A stretch of 62,838 bases of DNA from Streptomyces roseicoloratus (GTDB lineage: Bacteria; Actinomycetota; Actinomycetes; Streptomycetales; Streptomycetaceae). Location of the stretch: NCBI RefSeq assembly GCF_004117935.1, contig NZ_SDOY01000120.1, forward strand, positions 1 to 62,838, written 5' to 3'. Every line of letters begins with the position of its first letter. The first letter of the stretch is position 1. The notes under the pieces were generated by a model. That model was given only the letters and a program-made list of their open reading frames with translations, was not told where the DNA came from and ran no database searches. The translations under genes were made by a program, and so were the position numbers. Positions 55,117 through 62,838 of this stretch are shown here, piece by piece.

Positions 55117-57867
55117 CTACGGCTCCAGCTTCAGGGTGTCCTGGGTGGTGGCCTCGACCGCCGCCTGGCCGAAGGACCAGTCGAGCAGCTCGCCCTTCAC
55201 CCACTTGTCCGTCTGGTCGGTGTAGTGGCTGTGGAAGGCGTGGCCGGAGGCGCCGGTGAGGTTGATCCACCGGGACTTGTCCCAGTCGCCGACGTTGACC
55301 ACCATCCGCATCGACGGCACCCAGATCACGTCGTAGCCGCCGGCCGCGTTCCAGCCGGTGGCGTCGACGGCCGCCTCACCGCCGCCGAGGTTCCACGGGC
55401 CGCGGTTGAGCAGCGCCTGCAGGAAGCCGGGGCCGGCCGTGCCGAGGGTCTGGTTCTTGAGGGTCAGCTGGTGCAGCCGGCCCCAGCTCCAGGTGGAGAC
55501 GTCCTTGCCGAGCTTGGCGGTCAGCTCCCAGCGGGCGTCCTTCATGGCCTGCGCGAGCAGCTGGTCGCGGGTCTCGGTGGGGGCGTTCAGCCGGTCGCCC
55601 GGCGTCTTCCACCACTCGTTCTTCTCCTGCTCGAGGAGCGGGCGCACCACCTCGTACCAGCGGTCGCCGCCGTCCGGCTGAGCGGTCTCCGGGTCGCGCT
55701 CGCCGCACTCGGGCACCAGCTTGCCCTGCTCGTCGACCGGGCCGGTGACGTCCGTGACGCGGACGTTGATGCACTCGCCCTCGACGCGCAGCTCCTTGGG
55801 CAGCTTGTTGCCGAAGGCGAGCTTGAGGACGTTGCGCCAGACCGCGTTGAAGTACGCGGCGGCGGCGGAGTCCGGCTCCTGGGTGTAGTCCCAGCCCTCG
55901 AGGAGCTTCTGCGCCTCGCGGACCTGCGGGTCGGCGATGTCGATCTTCAGCAGGAGCGGGTTGAGCAGGGTCGCGATCTCGCTGCGGTTGTCCATCTGCA
56001 TGGTCTGCATGTCGTCCGGCGAGATCTTGCCGCCGTCCTTGGTCTTCGACTCGATGAGGTCGTTGATCCGCTGGCTGCGCGAGCCGTAGCCCCAGTCCCG
56101 GGTGAGGAGGTAGGGGTACTTCTTCTCGTCGATCACGGCCTGGTTCGCGGTGACGATGTAGCCGCGCTTCGGGTTGTACTCGTACGGCAGCTCGGCGAAG
56201 GGGATGTAGCCCTTCCAGTCGTACGAGGAGTCCCAGCCGGGCGCGGGCAGGGTGCCGTCGTGGTTCGCGGCCTTGGTGCGGACCGGGATCCTGCCGGGCG
56301 CCTGGTAGCCGATGTTGCCGGCGGTGTCGGCGTAGATCAGGTTCTGCGACGGGACCTCGAAGTTCTTGGCGGCCGCGCGGAAGGACGCGAAGTCCTTGGC
56401 ACGGTTGAGCTCGAAGACGGCGTCCATCGACTTGCCGGGCTGCAGCGCGGTCCAGCGCAGGGCGACGCCGTAGCCGCTGGTGCCGCGATCGGGTGCGGCG
56501 TTGCCGACGGGAGCGGTCTTGCCGACCTTCTCGAGTTCGGTGGAACGGTCGGACACCAGCGGGCCGTGCTCGGTGGAGCGGATCTGGATGGGGCGGTCGG
56601 CCCCGCCGGCGACCTTGATGACCTCGTCGCGGACGATGAACGGCTTGGTCTTTCCGTCGACCACGTAGCCGTCGGTGACGATCTTCTCCAGGTAGAGGTC
56701 GGTGACGTCGGCGCCGAGGTTGGTGAAGCCCCAGGCGATGAAGTCGTTGTGGCCGATGATCACGCCGGGCATGCCGGAGAAGGTGTAGCCGGCGACGTCG
56801 TAGCGGCAGGTCGCGGAGACGGAGCGGCAGTGCAGGCCCATCTGGTACCAGAGGGACGGCAGCATCGGCGAGAGGTGCGGGTCGTTGGCCAGCAGCGGCT
56901 TTCCGGAGGTCGTGTACTTCCCGGAGACCACCCAGGAATTGGAGCCGATGCCGTTGCCGTTGGGGCCGAGGAGGGCCGGGATCCCGTCGAGGGTGTCGGA
57001 GAGCGCGGCGAGCTGGGACTGGATGCCGTTCCGGCCGCTTCCGGTGCCGGTGCCGGTGCCCCCGGCGGCGGTGCCGTCGTCGCCGCTCTTCGCCTTGGCC
57101 TCGGGGTCGAACTTGCCGGTGATCTTGTCGACGCCGCCCCGGTCGACGATCGGCTGGTGCAGCTCGTACGGGTAGCCCGGGTAGAGGTCCTTGATCTGGC
57201 CCGGCTCCAGCCGGCCGGCCATCAGGGAGCGGTCGATCTCGTCCTGCATGTTGCCGCGCAGGTCCCAGGCCATGGCCTTGAGCCAGGCCACCGAGTCGAC
57301 CGGGGTCCACGGCTCGATCTTGTAGTCGTTGCTGAAGGCCAGGGCCGCGTACTCGACGGAGATGTCGGACGGGTCGCGGTCCTTGAGGTAGGCGTTGACG
57401 CCCTCGGCGTAGGCCTGGAGGTTCTTCTTGGTCTCCGCCGAGAGGACCTTGTCGTACTCCTGCTGCGCGACCCGGCGCCAGCCCAGCGTGCGCAGGAAGG
57501 CATCGGTGTCGACCTGGTCCTTGCCGAACATCTCGGAGAGGCGGCCGGCCGTCATGTGGCGGCGGACGTCCATCTCGTAGAAGCGGTCCTGCGCCTGGAC
57601 GTAGCCCTGCGCGCGGAACAGGTCGGCCTCGCTGTCGGCGTAGATCTGCGGGACGCCGTAGGCGTCGCGCTTGACCTCGACGGGGCCGGAGAGCGCGTCG
57701 ATCCGGATCGTGCCCGTCGTCTGCGGGAACGAGCCGCGGACGGTGCTGACGCCCCAGTACGTCCCGTACCCGATGCCCGCGAGCAGCGCGAGGACCAGGA
57801 CGAGGACGATCAGGCGGGCGCGCCGCCCCTTCTTCTTGGCGGGGGGCGCGGTCGTGTTGGAGGGCAT
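55117..57867 (-). CDS. Penicillin acylase family protein (Ntn hydrolase)
   Basis: This 916-residue protein has one N-terminal membrane span (RARLIVLVLVLALLAGIGYG) and the alpha-chain motif VEVKRDAYGVPQIYADSEAD. A spacer near 230-260 contains Gly/Thr repeats. The processing site is GIGSNSWVVSG, whose Ser becomes the N-terminal nucleophile. Beta-chain motifs ANDPHLSPMLPSLWY and VIIGHNDFIAWGFTN follow. It should hydrolyse amide bonds such as acyl-homoserine lactones or lipopeptides. GAAGGA precedes the ATG. Confidence 0.9.
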   Translation of the reverse strand: MPSNTTAPPAKKKGRRARLIVLVLVLALLAGIGYGTYWGVSTVRGSFPQTTGTIRIDALSGPVEVKRDAYGVPQIYADSEADLFRAQGYVQAQDRFYEMDVRRHMTAGRLSEMFGKDQVDTDAFLRTLGWRRVAQQEYDKVLSAETKKNLQAYAEGVNAYLKDRDPSDISVEYAALAFSNDYKIEPWTPVDSVAWLKAMAWDLRGNMQDEIDRSLMAGRLEPGQIKDLYPGYPYELHQPIVDRGGVDKITGKFDPEAKAKSGDDGTAAGGTGTGTGSGRNGIQSQLAALSDTLDGIPALLGPNGNGIGSNSWVVSGKYTTSGKPLLANDPHLSPMLPSLWYQMGLHCRSVSATCRYDVAGYTFSGMPGVIIGHNDFIAWGFTNLGADVTDLYLEKIVTDGYVVDGKTKPFIVRDEVIKVAGGADRPIQIRSTEHGPLVSDRSTELEKVGKTAPVGNAAPDRGTSGYGVALRWTALQPGKSMDAVFELNRAKDFASFRAAAKNFEVPSQNLIYADTAGNIGYQAPGRIPVRTKAANHDGTLPAPGWDSSYDWKGYIPFAELPYEYNPKRGYIVTANQAVIDEKKYPYLLTRDWGYGSRSQRINDLIESKTKDGGKISPDDMQTMQMDNRSEIATLLNPLLLKIDIADPQVREAQKLLEGWDYTQEPDSAAAAYFNAVWRNVLKLAFGNKLPKELRVEGECINVRVTDVTGPVDEQGKLVPECGERDPETAQPDGGDRWYEVVRPLLEQEKNEWWKTPGDRLNAPTETRDQLLAQAMKDARWELTAKLGKDVSTWSWGRLHQLTLKNQTLGTAGPGFLQALLNRGPWNLGGGEAAVDATGWNAAGGYDVIWVPSMRMVVNVGDWDKSRWINLTGASGHAFHSHYTDQTDKWVKGELLDWSFGQAAVEATTQDTLKLEP

Positions 57868-58045
57868 CGCTGTCCTTCGAGGGGCAGGGTGGTCCTGGAG
57901 TACGGGAGCAACCTTAGGCGCAGCGTCCGGAGGGCCCGGACGCGGTGTCAGGAAGAGGCCGTTCTCAGCCGTGCTGATGTGCGATGCAACACCAAGGAGC
58001 CGTCAAGGCGCCATTAAAGATTAGGTAAGGTAACGAAGTACCGGC

Positions 58046-59662
58046 GTGGAGGAACACTCGGCCGGCACACGCGAGGGGAAGGAACGGCCACTGACTGTCC
58101 ACCAGCTCAACGAACTCCTGCTCATCTGCTCGCTCGTCCTGCTCATCGCCGTCGCGGCGGTGCGCATCTCGTCCCGGAGCGGGCTTCCCAGCCTCCTCCT
58201 CTACCTCGGGATCGGGATCGCCATAGGGCAGGACGGCATCGGCAACGTCGCCTTCGACAACGCCGAACTGACCCAGGTGATCGGCTATGCCGCACTTGTG
58301 GTGATCCTGGCCGAAGGTGGTCTGGGCACCAAGTGGAAGGAGATCGAACCCGCGCTGCCCGCGGCGGTCATGCTGTCGACCGTCGGCGTCGCGGTGAGCG
58401 TGGGCATCACGGCCTCGGCCGCCCACTACGTGGTCGGCCTGGAGTGGCGGCAGGCCCTCATCATCGGCGCCGTCGTCTCCTCCACGGACGCCGCCGCCGT
58501 CTTCTCCGTCCTGCGCAAGGTGCCGCTGCCGTCCCGCGTCACCGGCGTCCTCGAAGCCGAGTCCGGCTTCAACGACGCCCCCGTCGTCATCCTCGTCGTC
58601 GCCTTCTCCACCGCGGGCCCCATCGACTCCTGGTACGTCCTCGTCGGCGAGATCGCCCTCGAACTCGCCATCGGCGCCGCCATCGGCCTCGCCGTCGGCT
58701 TCGCCGGCGCCTACGGGCTGCGCCACGTCGCCCTGCCCGCCTCCGGCCTCTACCCGATCGCCGTCATGGCCATCGCCGTCGTCGCCTACGCCGCCGGCGC
58801 CATGGCCCACGGCTCCGGCTTCCTCGCCGTCTACCTGGCGTCGATGGTGCTCGGCAACGCCAAGCTGCCGCACGCCCCGGCCAACCGGGGCTTCGCCGAG
58901 GGCCTGGGCTGGATCGCCCAGATCGGCATGTTCGTCCTGCTCGGCCTGCTCGTCACCCCCCATGAGCTCGTACGCGACTTCTGGCCGGCCATCGTCATCG
59001 GCCTGGTCCTGACCGTGATCGCCAGGCCCATGGAGGTCCTGGTCAGCCTCCTCCCCTTCCGCATCCCCTGGCAGGAGCAGGCCCTGATGTCCTGGGCCGG
59101 CCTGCGCGGCGCCGTGCCGATCATCCTGGCCACCATCCCGATGGTGTCCGAGATCGACGGCAGCGAGCGGATCTTCAACATCGTCTTCGTGCTGGTCGTC
59201 GTCTACACCCTGGTCCAGGGCCCGACGCTGCCCTGGCTGGCCAGGGCCCTCAAGCTCGGCGACCAGGGCGAGGCCTCCGACCTGGGAGTCGAGTCCGCCC
59301 CGCTGGAGCGGCTGCGCGGACACCTCCTGTCCGTCTCCATCCCCGACGGCTCCCGGATGCACGGCGTCGAGGTCGCCGAGCTCCGGTTGCCGCCCGGTGC
59401 CGCCGTCACGCTGGTCGTCCGCGAGGACAAGAGCTTCGTCCCCGGCCCCGCCACCGTGCTGCGACGTGGCGACGAGCTGCTCGTCGTCGCCACCGACCCG
59501 GTCCGCGACGCCGCCGAACGCCGGCTGCGGGCCGTCGGCCAGGGCGGAAAGCTGGCCGGCTGGCTCGGCACGGGCGGCCCCCGAGCCACCGCGGCCCCCG
59601 ACGGCGACCAGACCGACCTCCGTCGGCCCTTCCGGAGGTCCCCCAGACGAACATCCGGTTGA
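58046..59662 (+). CDS. CPA-type cation/proton antiporter with TrkA-C domain
   Basis: The protein has about 12-13 hydrophobic spans (LLICSLVLLIAVAAVRISSR; SLLLYLGIGIAIGQDG). GVLEAESGFNDAPVVILVV lies in the ion-binding region, and a C-terminal RCK/TrkA-C-like module follows (GSRMHGVEVAELRLPPGAAV). It resembles K+/H+ antiporters. The GTG at 58046 opens the frame. A CTG at 58091 with GAAGGAACG upstream gives the family-typical N-terminus, TVHQLNELLLI, so the start is uncertain. It is divergent from the acylase gene. Confidence 0.85.
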   Translation: MEEHSAGTREGKERPLTVHQLNELLLICSLVLLIAVAAVRISSRSGLPSLLLYLGIGIAIGQDGIGNVAFDNAELTQVIGYAALVVILAEGGLGTKWKEIEPALPAAVMLSTVGVAVSVGITASAAHYVVGLEWRQALIIGAVVSSTDAAAVFSVLRKVPLPSRVTGVLEAESGFNDAPVVILVVAFSTAGPIDSWYVLVGEIALELAIGAAIGLAVGFAGAYGLRHVALPASGLYPIAVMAIAVVAYAAGAMAHGSGFLAVYLASMVLGNAKLPHAPANRGFAEGLGWIAQIGMFVLLGLLVTPHELVRDFWPAIVIGLVLTVIARPMEVLVSLLPFRIPWQEQALMSWAGLRGAVPIILATIPMVSEIDGSERIFNIVFVLVVVYTLVQGPTLPWLARALKLGDQGEASDLGVESAPLERLRGHLLSVSIPDGSRMHGVEVAELRLPPGAAVTLVVREDKSFVPGPATVLRRGDELLVVATDPVRDAAERRLRAVGQGGKLAGWLGTGGPRATAAPDGDQTDLRRPFRRSPRRTSG

Positions 59663-59699
59663 TCGCAGGTATCCATTCGGGTCAGCGGCGCATTCCCAG

Positions 59700-59750
59700 G
59701 CGGGAACACGCCCTTCCCTGTACCATGAAGGCACACTAGATCGAACCAAC
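59700..59750 (+). promoter_or_regulatory. Promoter candidate upstream of the MFS gene
   Basis: In the 244-base gap 59663-59906, TTCCCT and TAGATC are 17 bases apart near 59713-59741. A hairpin CTCTGC-N5-GCAGAG follows at about 59750. No other gene is visible in the gap. Confidence 0.3.
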
Positions 59751-59906
59751 TCTGCCTGACGCAGAGCTGGCGCGACCGTATGGCGGCCGAGGCGCCCTCC
59801 GCAGAGGAGCCCGGTATCTACCGCAGTTCCGCGCAAGAGGACAGCTCTCGGCGACGCCCGCACCACCGTGCACGGCCCGCTACCAGGCGGCAGAAAGGCA
59901 TGGACC

Positions 59907-61187
59907 GTGGAGTCCACGGTCGTCTCCGAGAAGCGGCCCGGGTACGGGCAGCTGCTGCGCACCCCCGGAGCACTCTCCTTCCTCCTGCCGGGCTTCGCCG
60001 CCCGCCAACCGTTCGCGATGCTGACCATCGGCATCGTGCTGCTCGTCCAGCACACCACCGGCTCCTACGGCAGCGCCGGTGCCGTCGCCGCCGTGACCGG
60101 CGTCTCCATGGCGCTGTTCGCTCCGCAGAGCGGCAAGCTCGCCGACCGCCTCGGCCAGCGGGCCGTCCTCGTCCCCGGCGTGCTGATCCACACCGCCTCC
60201 GTCTCCCTTCTCGTCGCGCTGGCGCTCGGCGGCGCCCCGCTGTGGGCCCTGTTCCTCGCGGCGGTCCCCTCCGGCGCCTCGGTGCCGCAGGTCGGCCCGA
60301 TGGTCCGGGCCCGGTGGGCCGCCAAGCTGGACGGCACGCCCCTGATGCCCACCGCCGCCGCGTTCGAGTCGGTCACCGACGAGTTCACCTTCGTCGTCGG
60401 CCCCGTCCTCGCGACCGCCCTGTGCACCGGCGTGCACCCGGCGGCCGGCCTAATCGCCGAGGCCGCGCTCACCCTGGTCGGCGGCCTGTTCTTCGCCGCC
60501 CAGCGCGCCACCCAGCCCGCTCACGGTCTGGCCGCCGCGGCTGGTCACGCCGACGGCGAACCGCGCCGCTCGGCCCTGTCCATCCCCGGCGTCCGGGTCC
60601 TGGTCATCGCCTTCCTCGGCATCGGCTCGGTCTTCGGCGGCATGCAGGTCTCCCTCACCGCCTTCTCCGAGGAGATCGGCAACCCGGGCGCCAACGGCCT
60701 CCTGTACGGCGTCTTCGCCGCCGGCAACATGCTCGCCGGCATCGCCATGGGCGCCGTCGCCTGGAAGGTCGGCCCGCGCCGTCGTCTGCTCCTCGGCTAC
60801 GCCGGTCTCACCGTCGCCGCCTCCCTTCTGTGGTCCGTCCACTCCGTCCTGCTGCTCGGCGCCCTCGGACTGGTCGTGGGTCTGTGCATCGCCCCGGCCC
60901 TGATCACCGGCTACACGATCGTCGAGACCCTGGTCCCGGCCACCTCCCGCACCGAGGCCTTCACCTGGCTGACCGGCGCCGTGGCGCTGGGCCAGGCCGC
61001 CGCCGTCACCGTCGCCGGCCGGCTCGCCGACGCCCACGGCGCCAGCGCCGGATTCCTGGTTCCGATGGCGGGCACGCTGCTCGCACTCGTCACCCTCATC
61101 GCCCTCCGTTCGCGGCTCCACCCCCGCCCGGCGAGCCGGGTCGCGGCACGTGGTATCGGTCACCGAGTTCCCGTGGCGGTGGACTGA
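59907..61187 (+). CDS. MFS transporter
   Basis: The 426-residue product has about 12 spans (ALSFLLPGFAARQPFAMLTI; VAAVTGVSMALFAPQSGKLA). The MFS loop KLADRLGQRAVLVPG lies near residue 75, and the second half repeats it less exactly (VAWKVGPRRRLLLGYAGLTV). I use the GTG at 59907, with GAAAGG upstream, instead of the ATG at 59868. The substrate is unknown; drug or metabolite efflux is usual for this subgroup. Confidence 0.85.
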   Translation: MESTVVSEKRPGYGQLLRTPGALSFLLPGFAARQPFAMLTIGIVLLVQHTTGSYGSAGAVAAVTGVSMALFAPQSGKLADRLGQRAVLVPGVLIHTASVSLLVALALGGAPLWALFLAAVPSGASVPQVGPMVRARWAAKLDGTPLMPTAAAFESVTDEFTFVVGPVLATALCTGVHPAAGLIAEAALTLVGGLFFAAQRATQPAHGLAAAAGHADGEPRRSALSIPGVRVLVIAFLGIGSVFGGMQVSLTAFSEEIGNPGANGLLYGVFAAGNMLAGIAMGAVAWKVGPRRRLLLGYAGLTVAASLLWSVHSVLLLGALGLVVGLCIAPALITGYTIVETLVPATSRTEAFTWLTGAVALGQAAAVTVAGRLADAHGASAGFLVPMAGTLLALVTLIALRSRLHPRPASRVAARGIGHRVPVAVD

Positions 61188-61244
61188 ACCGACGGAATAC
61201 GTCACTATGGATCGTCGTTAGCACTCGATGAGTGTGAGTGCCAG
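61184..61244 (+). promoter_or_regulatory. CIRCE-like inverted repeat at a promoter
   Basis: TTAGCACTC (61218-61226) - nine bases - GAGTGCCAG (61236-61244) matches the CIRCE consensus (TTAGCACTC-N9-GAGTGCTAA) at 16 of 18 arm positions. CTGAAC (61184-61189) and TATGGA (61206-61211) form a 16-base-spaced promoter whose start would lie at the CIRCE arm. HrcA is the known repressor of this site. Confidence 0.7.
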
Positions 61245-61255
61245 GAGGAAGACAA

Positions 61256-61564
61256 GTGCCGACCTACCAGTACCAGTGCACCGAGTGCGGCGAGGGCCTC
61301 GAGGCGGTGCAGAAGTTCACGGATGACGCTCTGACCGAGTGCCCGAACTGCAAGGGACGCCTCAAGAAGGTGTTCTCCGCGGTCGGCATCGTGTTCAAGG
61401 GATCCGGCTTCTACCGCAACGACAGCCGTGGCTCGTCGTCCAGCAGCTCTCCCGCGTCGTCGAAGACCTCGTCTTCGACATCCGCCTCTTCGACGTCGAC
61501 GTCTTCCTCGTCCTCCTCGGACGCGAAGCCCGCGGCCTCGACGAGCTCCACGCCGGCGGCCTGA
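61256..61564 (+). CDS. FmdB-type zinc-ribbon protein
   Basis: This 102-residue protein starts PTYQYQCTECGEGLEAVQKF and has CPNCKGRLKKVFSAVGIVFK, the four-cysteine FmdB ribbon. A GSGFYRNDSRG motif and about 45 Ser/Thr/Ala residues follow. FmdB proteins are annotated as regulators, but the role in Streptomyces is unknown. The GTG at 61256 follows AGGAGGA. The gene is downstream of the CIRCE-like site. Confidence 0.9.
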   Translation: MPTYQYQCTECGEGLEAVQKFTDDALTECPNCKGRLKKVFSAVGIVFKGSGFYRNDSRGSSSSSSPASSKTSSSTSASSTSTSSSSSSDAKPAASTSSTPAA

Positions 61565-61586
61565 CCTCCGTTCTGCTTGTTCTTCC

Positions 61587-61626
61587 CGATGCCCCGCCGC
61601 CTCGCGCGACGGGGCATCGGCGCGTT
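61587..61626 (+). terminator. Terminator after fmdB-type gene
   Basis: CGATGCCCCG (61587-61596) pairs with CGGGGCATCG (61610-61619) over 13 bases, and GCGCGTTT follows. Confidence 0.6.
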
Positions 61627-61710
61627 TCCAAGGGTCTGACGTCCGCGCCCCCACAGGTCGGGCCTGCTGTGCGGGGCTAACGGCCCGTGGTCTGTTGTCG
61701 GCGGTTCGGT

Positions 61711-61780
61711 GTGCGCATTCTGTTATGCGCGGTTCGTTATGCGCGGTTCGTTGTGCGTGGTTCGTTGTGCGTGGTCCGGT
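61711..61780. repeat. Short tandem repeat, ~15 bp unit
   Basis: GCGCGGTTCGTTATG-like units recur four or five times with decay. The 300-base stretch 61565-61864 holds this repeat and the terminator but no convincing gene. Confidence 0.6.
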
Positions 61781-61864
61781 CTCCCGTCAGGGTCTGCCGA
61801 CCGGGGTCGCGGACGGGGACCCGGCCGGGGCTCGATTCAGGGGATCGACGATCGGGTGGGGCGG

Positions 61865-62838
61865 CTAGATGAATGAGTCCGATGTTCGTGCTGGTCGCGA
61901 CCATGACGAAGGGCGCCCGTTGGTCAGTGTGTGAAAACAAACCTGGACGCCCTTCTGGCGGCACTGTACGTGTTCATCGACGACCATGTGGCGCCTTGTC
62001 GCCGGATCGGGCGACCCCCGAAACTCACGGACGCCGAACTGCTGTGCCTGGCCGTCGCCCAGGTCCTGCTCGGCTTCCCCTCGGCCCGGCACTGGATCCG
62101 CTTCGCGCATGCCCGGCTGGGACACCTGTTCCGCTACCTGCCCCAGCAGTCCGCCTACAACAAGCGCCTCAACGCCGCAGGTCCGCTGATCAGCCAGGTG
62201 ATCGAGGCACTGGCCCGGCAGGTGCCGACCTGGAACGACGACCTGCGGCTGATCGACTCCACCCCGCTGCCCTGCGCGGCCTCCCGCGAGACCGTCAAAC
62301 GCTCCGAACTGGCCGGGCACTGCGGATACGGCTACTGCCGCAGCCACTCCCGCTTCTTCTGGGGCTTCCGGCTCTACCTGGTCACCACCGCCGAGGGCAT
62401 GCCCGTCACCTGGTGTCTGGCCAACCCGAAGATCGGCGAGCGGGAGGTGATGGCCGCCCTGCTCGAACACGACCACCACCTCGTCCGCCAAGGGCAGGTG
62501 ATCCTCGCCGACAAGGGCTTTGCCGGGAAGGAGTTCGAGACCTTCGTCAGCGAGCGCCTCGGCGCCCACCTCGTGCGGCCGGACCGCAAGGACGAACCGG
62601 TCCGGCACGGGAAGATCGCCCGGGTCCGACAGTGGATCGAGGCCGTCATCGACACCCTCAAAGGCCAGCTCAGCCTCGAACACCACGGCGGCAGAACCCC
62701 GGCCGGTGTCTTCGCCCGCACCGGACAACGACTCCTCGCCCTGGCCGCCGGCATCTGGCACAACTGGACCACCGGCGCCGCAGTCAAACGCTCACTGATC
62801 GCCTACGACCACTGAAAACATCGGACTCATTCATCTAG
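61865..62838 (+). mobile_element. IS982-family insertion sequence
   Basis: Perfect 22-base inverted repeats bound the element at 61865-61886 and 62817-62838 (outer bases CTAGATGAATGAG). The single transposase gene fills the interior. The right repeat ends on the last base of the window, so the target duplication cannot be checked. The element is intact, about 974 bases. Confidence 0.95.
61931..62815 (+). CDS. IS982-family transposase (DDE type)
   Basis: This 294-residue protein has GRPPKLTDAELLCLAVAQVL and the conserved RLIDSTPLPCAASRETVKRS with the first catalytic Asp. VILADKGFAGKEFE carries the second Asp, and RQWIEAVIDTLKGQLSLEHH carries the final Glu. All three acidic residues are present and the frame is intact, so it may be active. 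The GTG or ATG start gives MKTNLDALLAALYVFIDDHV. Confidence 0.95.
   Translation: MKTNLDALLAALYVFIDDHVAPCRRIGRPPKLTDAELLCLAVAQVLLGFPSARHWIRFAHARLGHLFRYLPQQSAYNKRLNAAGPLISQVIEALARQVPTWNDDLRLIDSTPLPCAASRETVKRSELAGHCGYGYCRSHSRFFWGFRLYLVTTAEGMPVTWCLANPKIGEREVMAALLEHDHHLVRQGQVILADKGFAGKEFETFVSERLGAHLVRPDRKDEPVRHGKIARVRQWIEAVIDTLKGQLSLEHHGGRTPAGVFARTGQRLLALAAGIWHNWTTGAAVKRSLIAYDH

Noticed and set aside
54856..58017. A 1053-codon plus-strand frame opposite the penicillin acylase gene
   Set aside because: It is antisense to a clear Ntn-hydrolase gene, the composition is Gly/Ala/Arg-rich and no domain is seen.

Overview
The window is high-GC actinobacterial DNA, almost certainly from a Streptomyces chromosome. 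GTG starts are common, start and stop codons often overlap as GTGA or ATGA, and the right third carries a recognisable Streptomyces core block: galU, a moeA-like glp gene, moaC, a mog-like gene, an acetyltransferase, sepX and tRNA-Ala. No species can be assigned from the sequence alone.

Positions 48 to about 39,320, and possibly to about 41,770, hold an apparently complete temperate siphovirus prophage. A leftward lysogeny block (large serine integrase, small membrane protein, HTH repressor) faces a rightward early operon from 2,700. The early operon runs through about 30 tightly overlapped genes: a RecE-type nuclease and an annealing-type protein, a C5 DNA methyltransferase, a RuvC-like resolvase, a WhiB-like regulator, replication-type proteins, a DUF4326 protein, an N6-adenine methyltransferase, a J-domain-like protein and many small Cys-rich proteins. 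It ends at paired hairpins near 16.8 kb. A two-gene leftward unit (DUF6221 protein, HTH protein) then faces a rightward membrane-protein operon (17.6-19.9 kb) across a perfect 19-bp palindrome. The late operon starts after a promoter whose 18-bp spacer is filled by a palindrome and which is followed by an intrinsic terminator (20.67-20.77 kb). It encodes a tail-fibre-like protein, terminase, portal, MuF-type protein, scaffold, capsid, connectors, tail tube, tail chaperones with a GGGAAAA slip site, tape measure, tail-tip proteins, amidase and holin, and closes with a strong terminator at 39.3 kb. An XRE regulator, three tiny Cys-rich proteins and a leftward XRE protein (39.4-41.6 kb) may be the prophage tail end or host DNA. 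No attachment site could be defined.

From 41.9 to 48.3 kb is a plastic host region: a GNAT gene, a ten-copy tandem repeat, a secreted trypsin-like protease, a DUF6461 gene flanked by diverged ~95-bp direct repeats, and a leftward ABC ATPase/permease pair resembling lactococcin-972-type systems. A 5'-truncated tyrosine-recombinase-like remnant follows, next to the 3' end of tRNA-Ala(CGC). This looks like an old tRNA-targeted insertion.

From 48.5 to 55.1 kb is a conserved division and metabolism locus: SepX, RimJ-like acetyltransferase, Mog-like protein, MoaC, the MoeA-like Glp with a His-rich N-terminus, GalU, and divergently 5-formyltetrahydrofolate cyclo-ligase. Then come a penicillin-acylase-family hydrolase, a CPA-type antiporter, an MFS transporter and an FmdB-type zinc-ribbon protein preceded by a CIRCE-like inverted repeat. 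The window ends exactly on the outer base of the right inverted repeat of an IS982-family element, so its right edge may be an assembly break.
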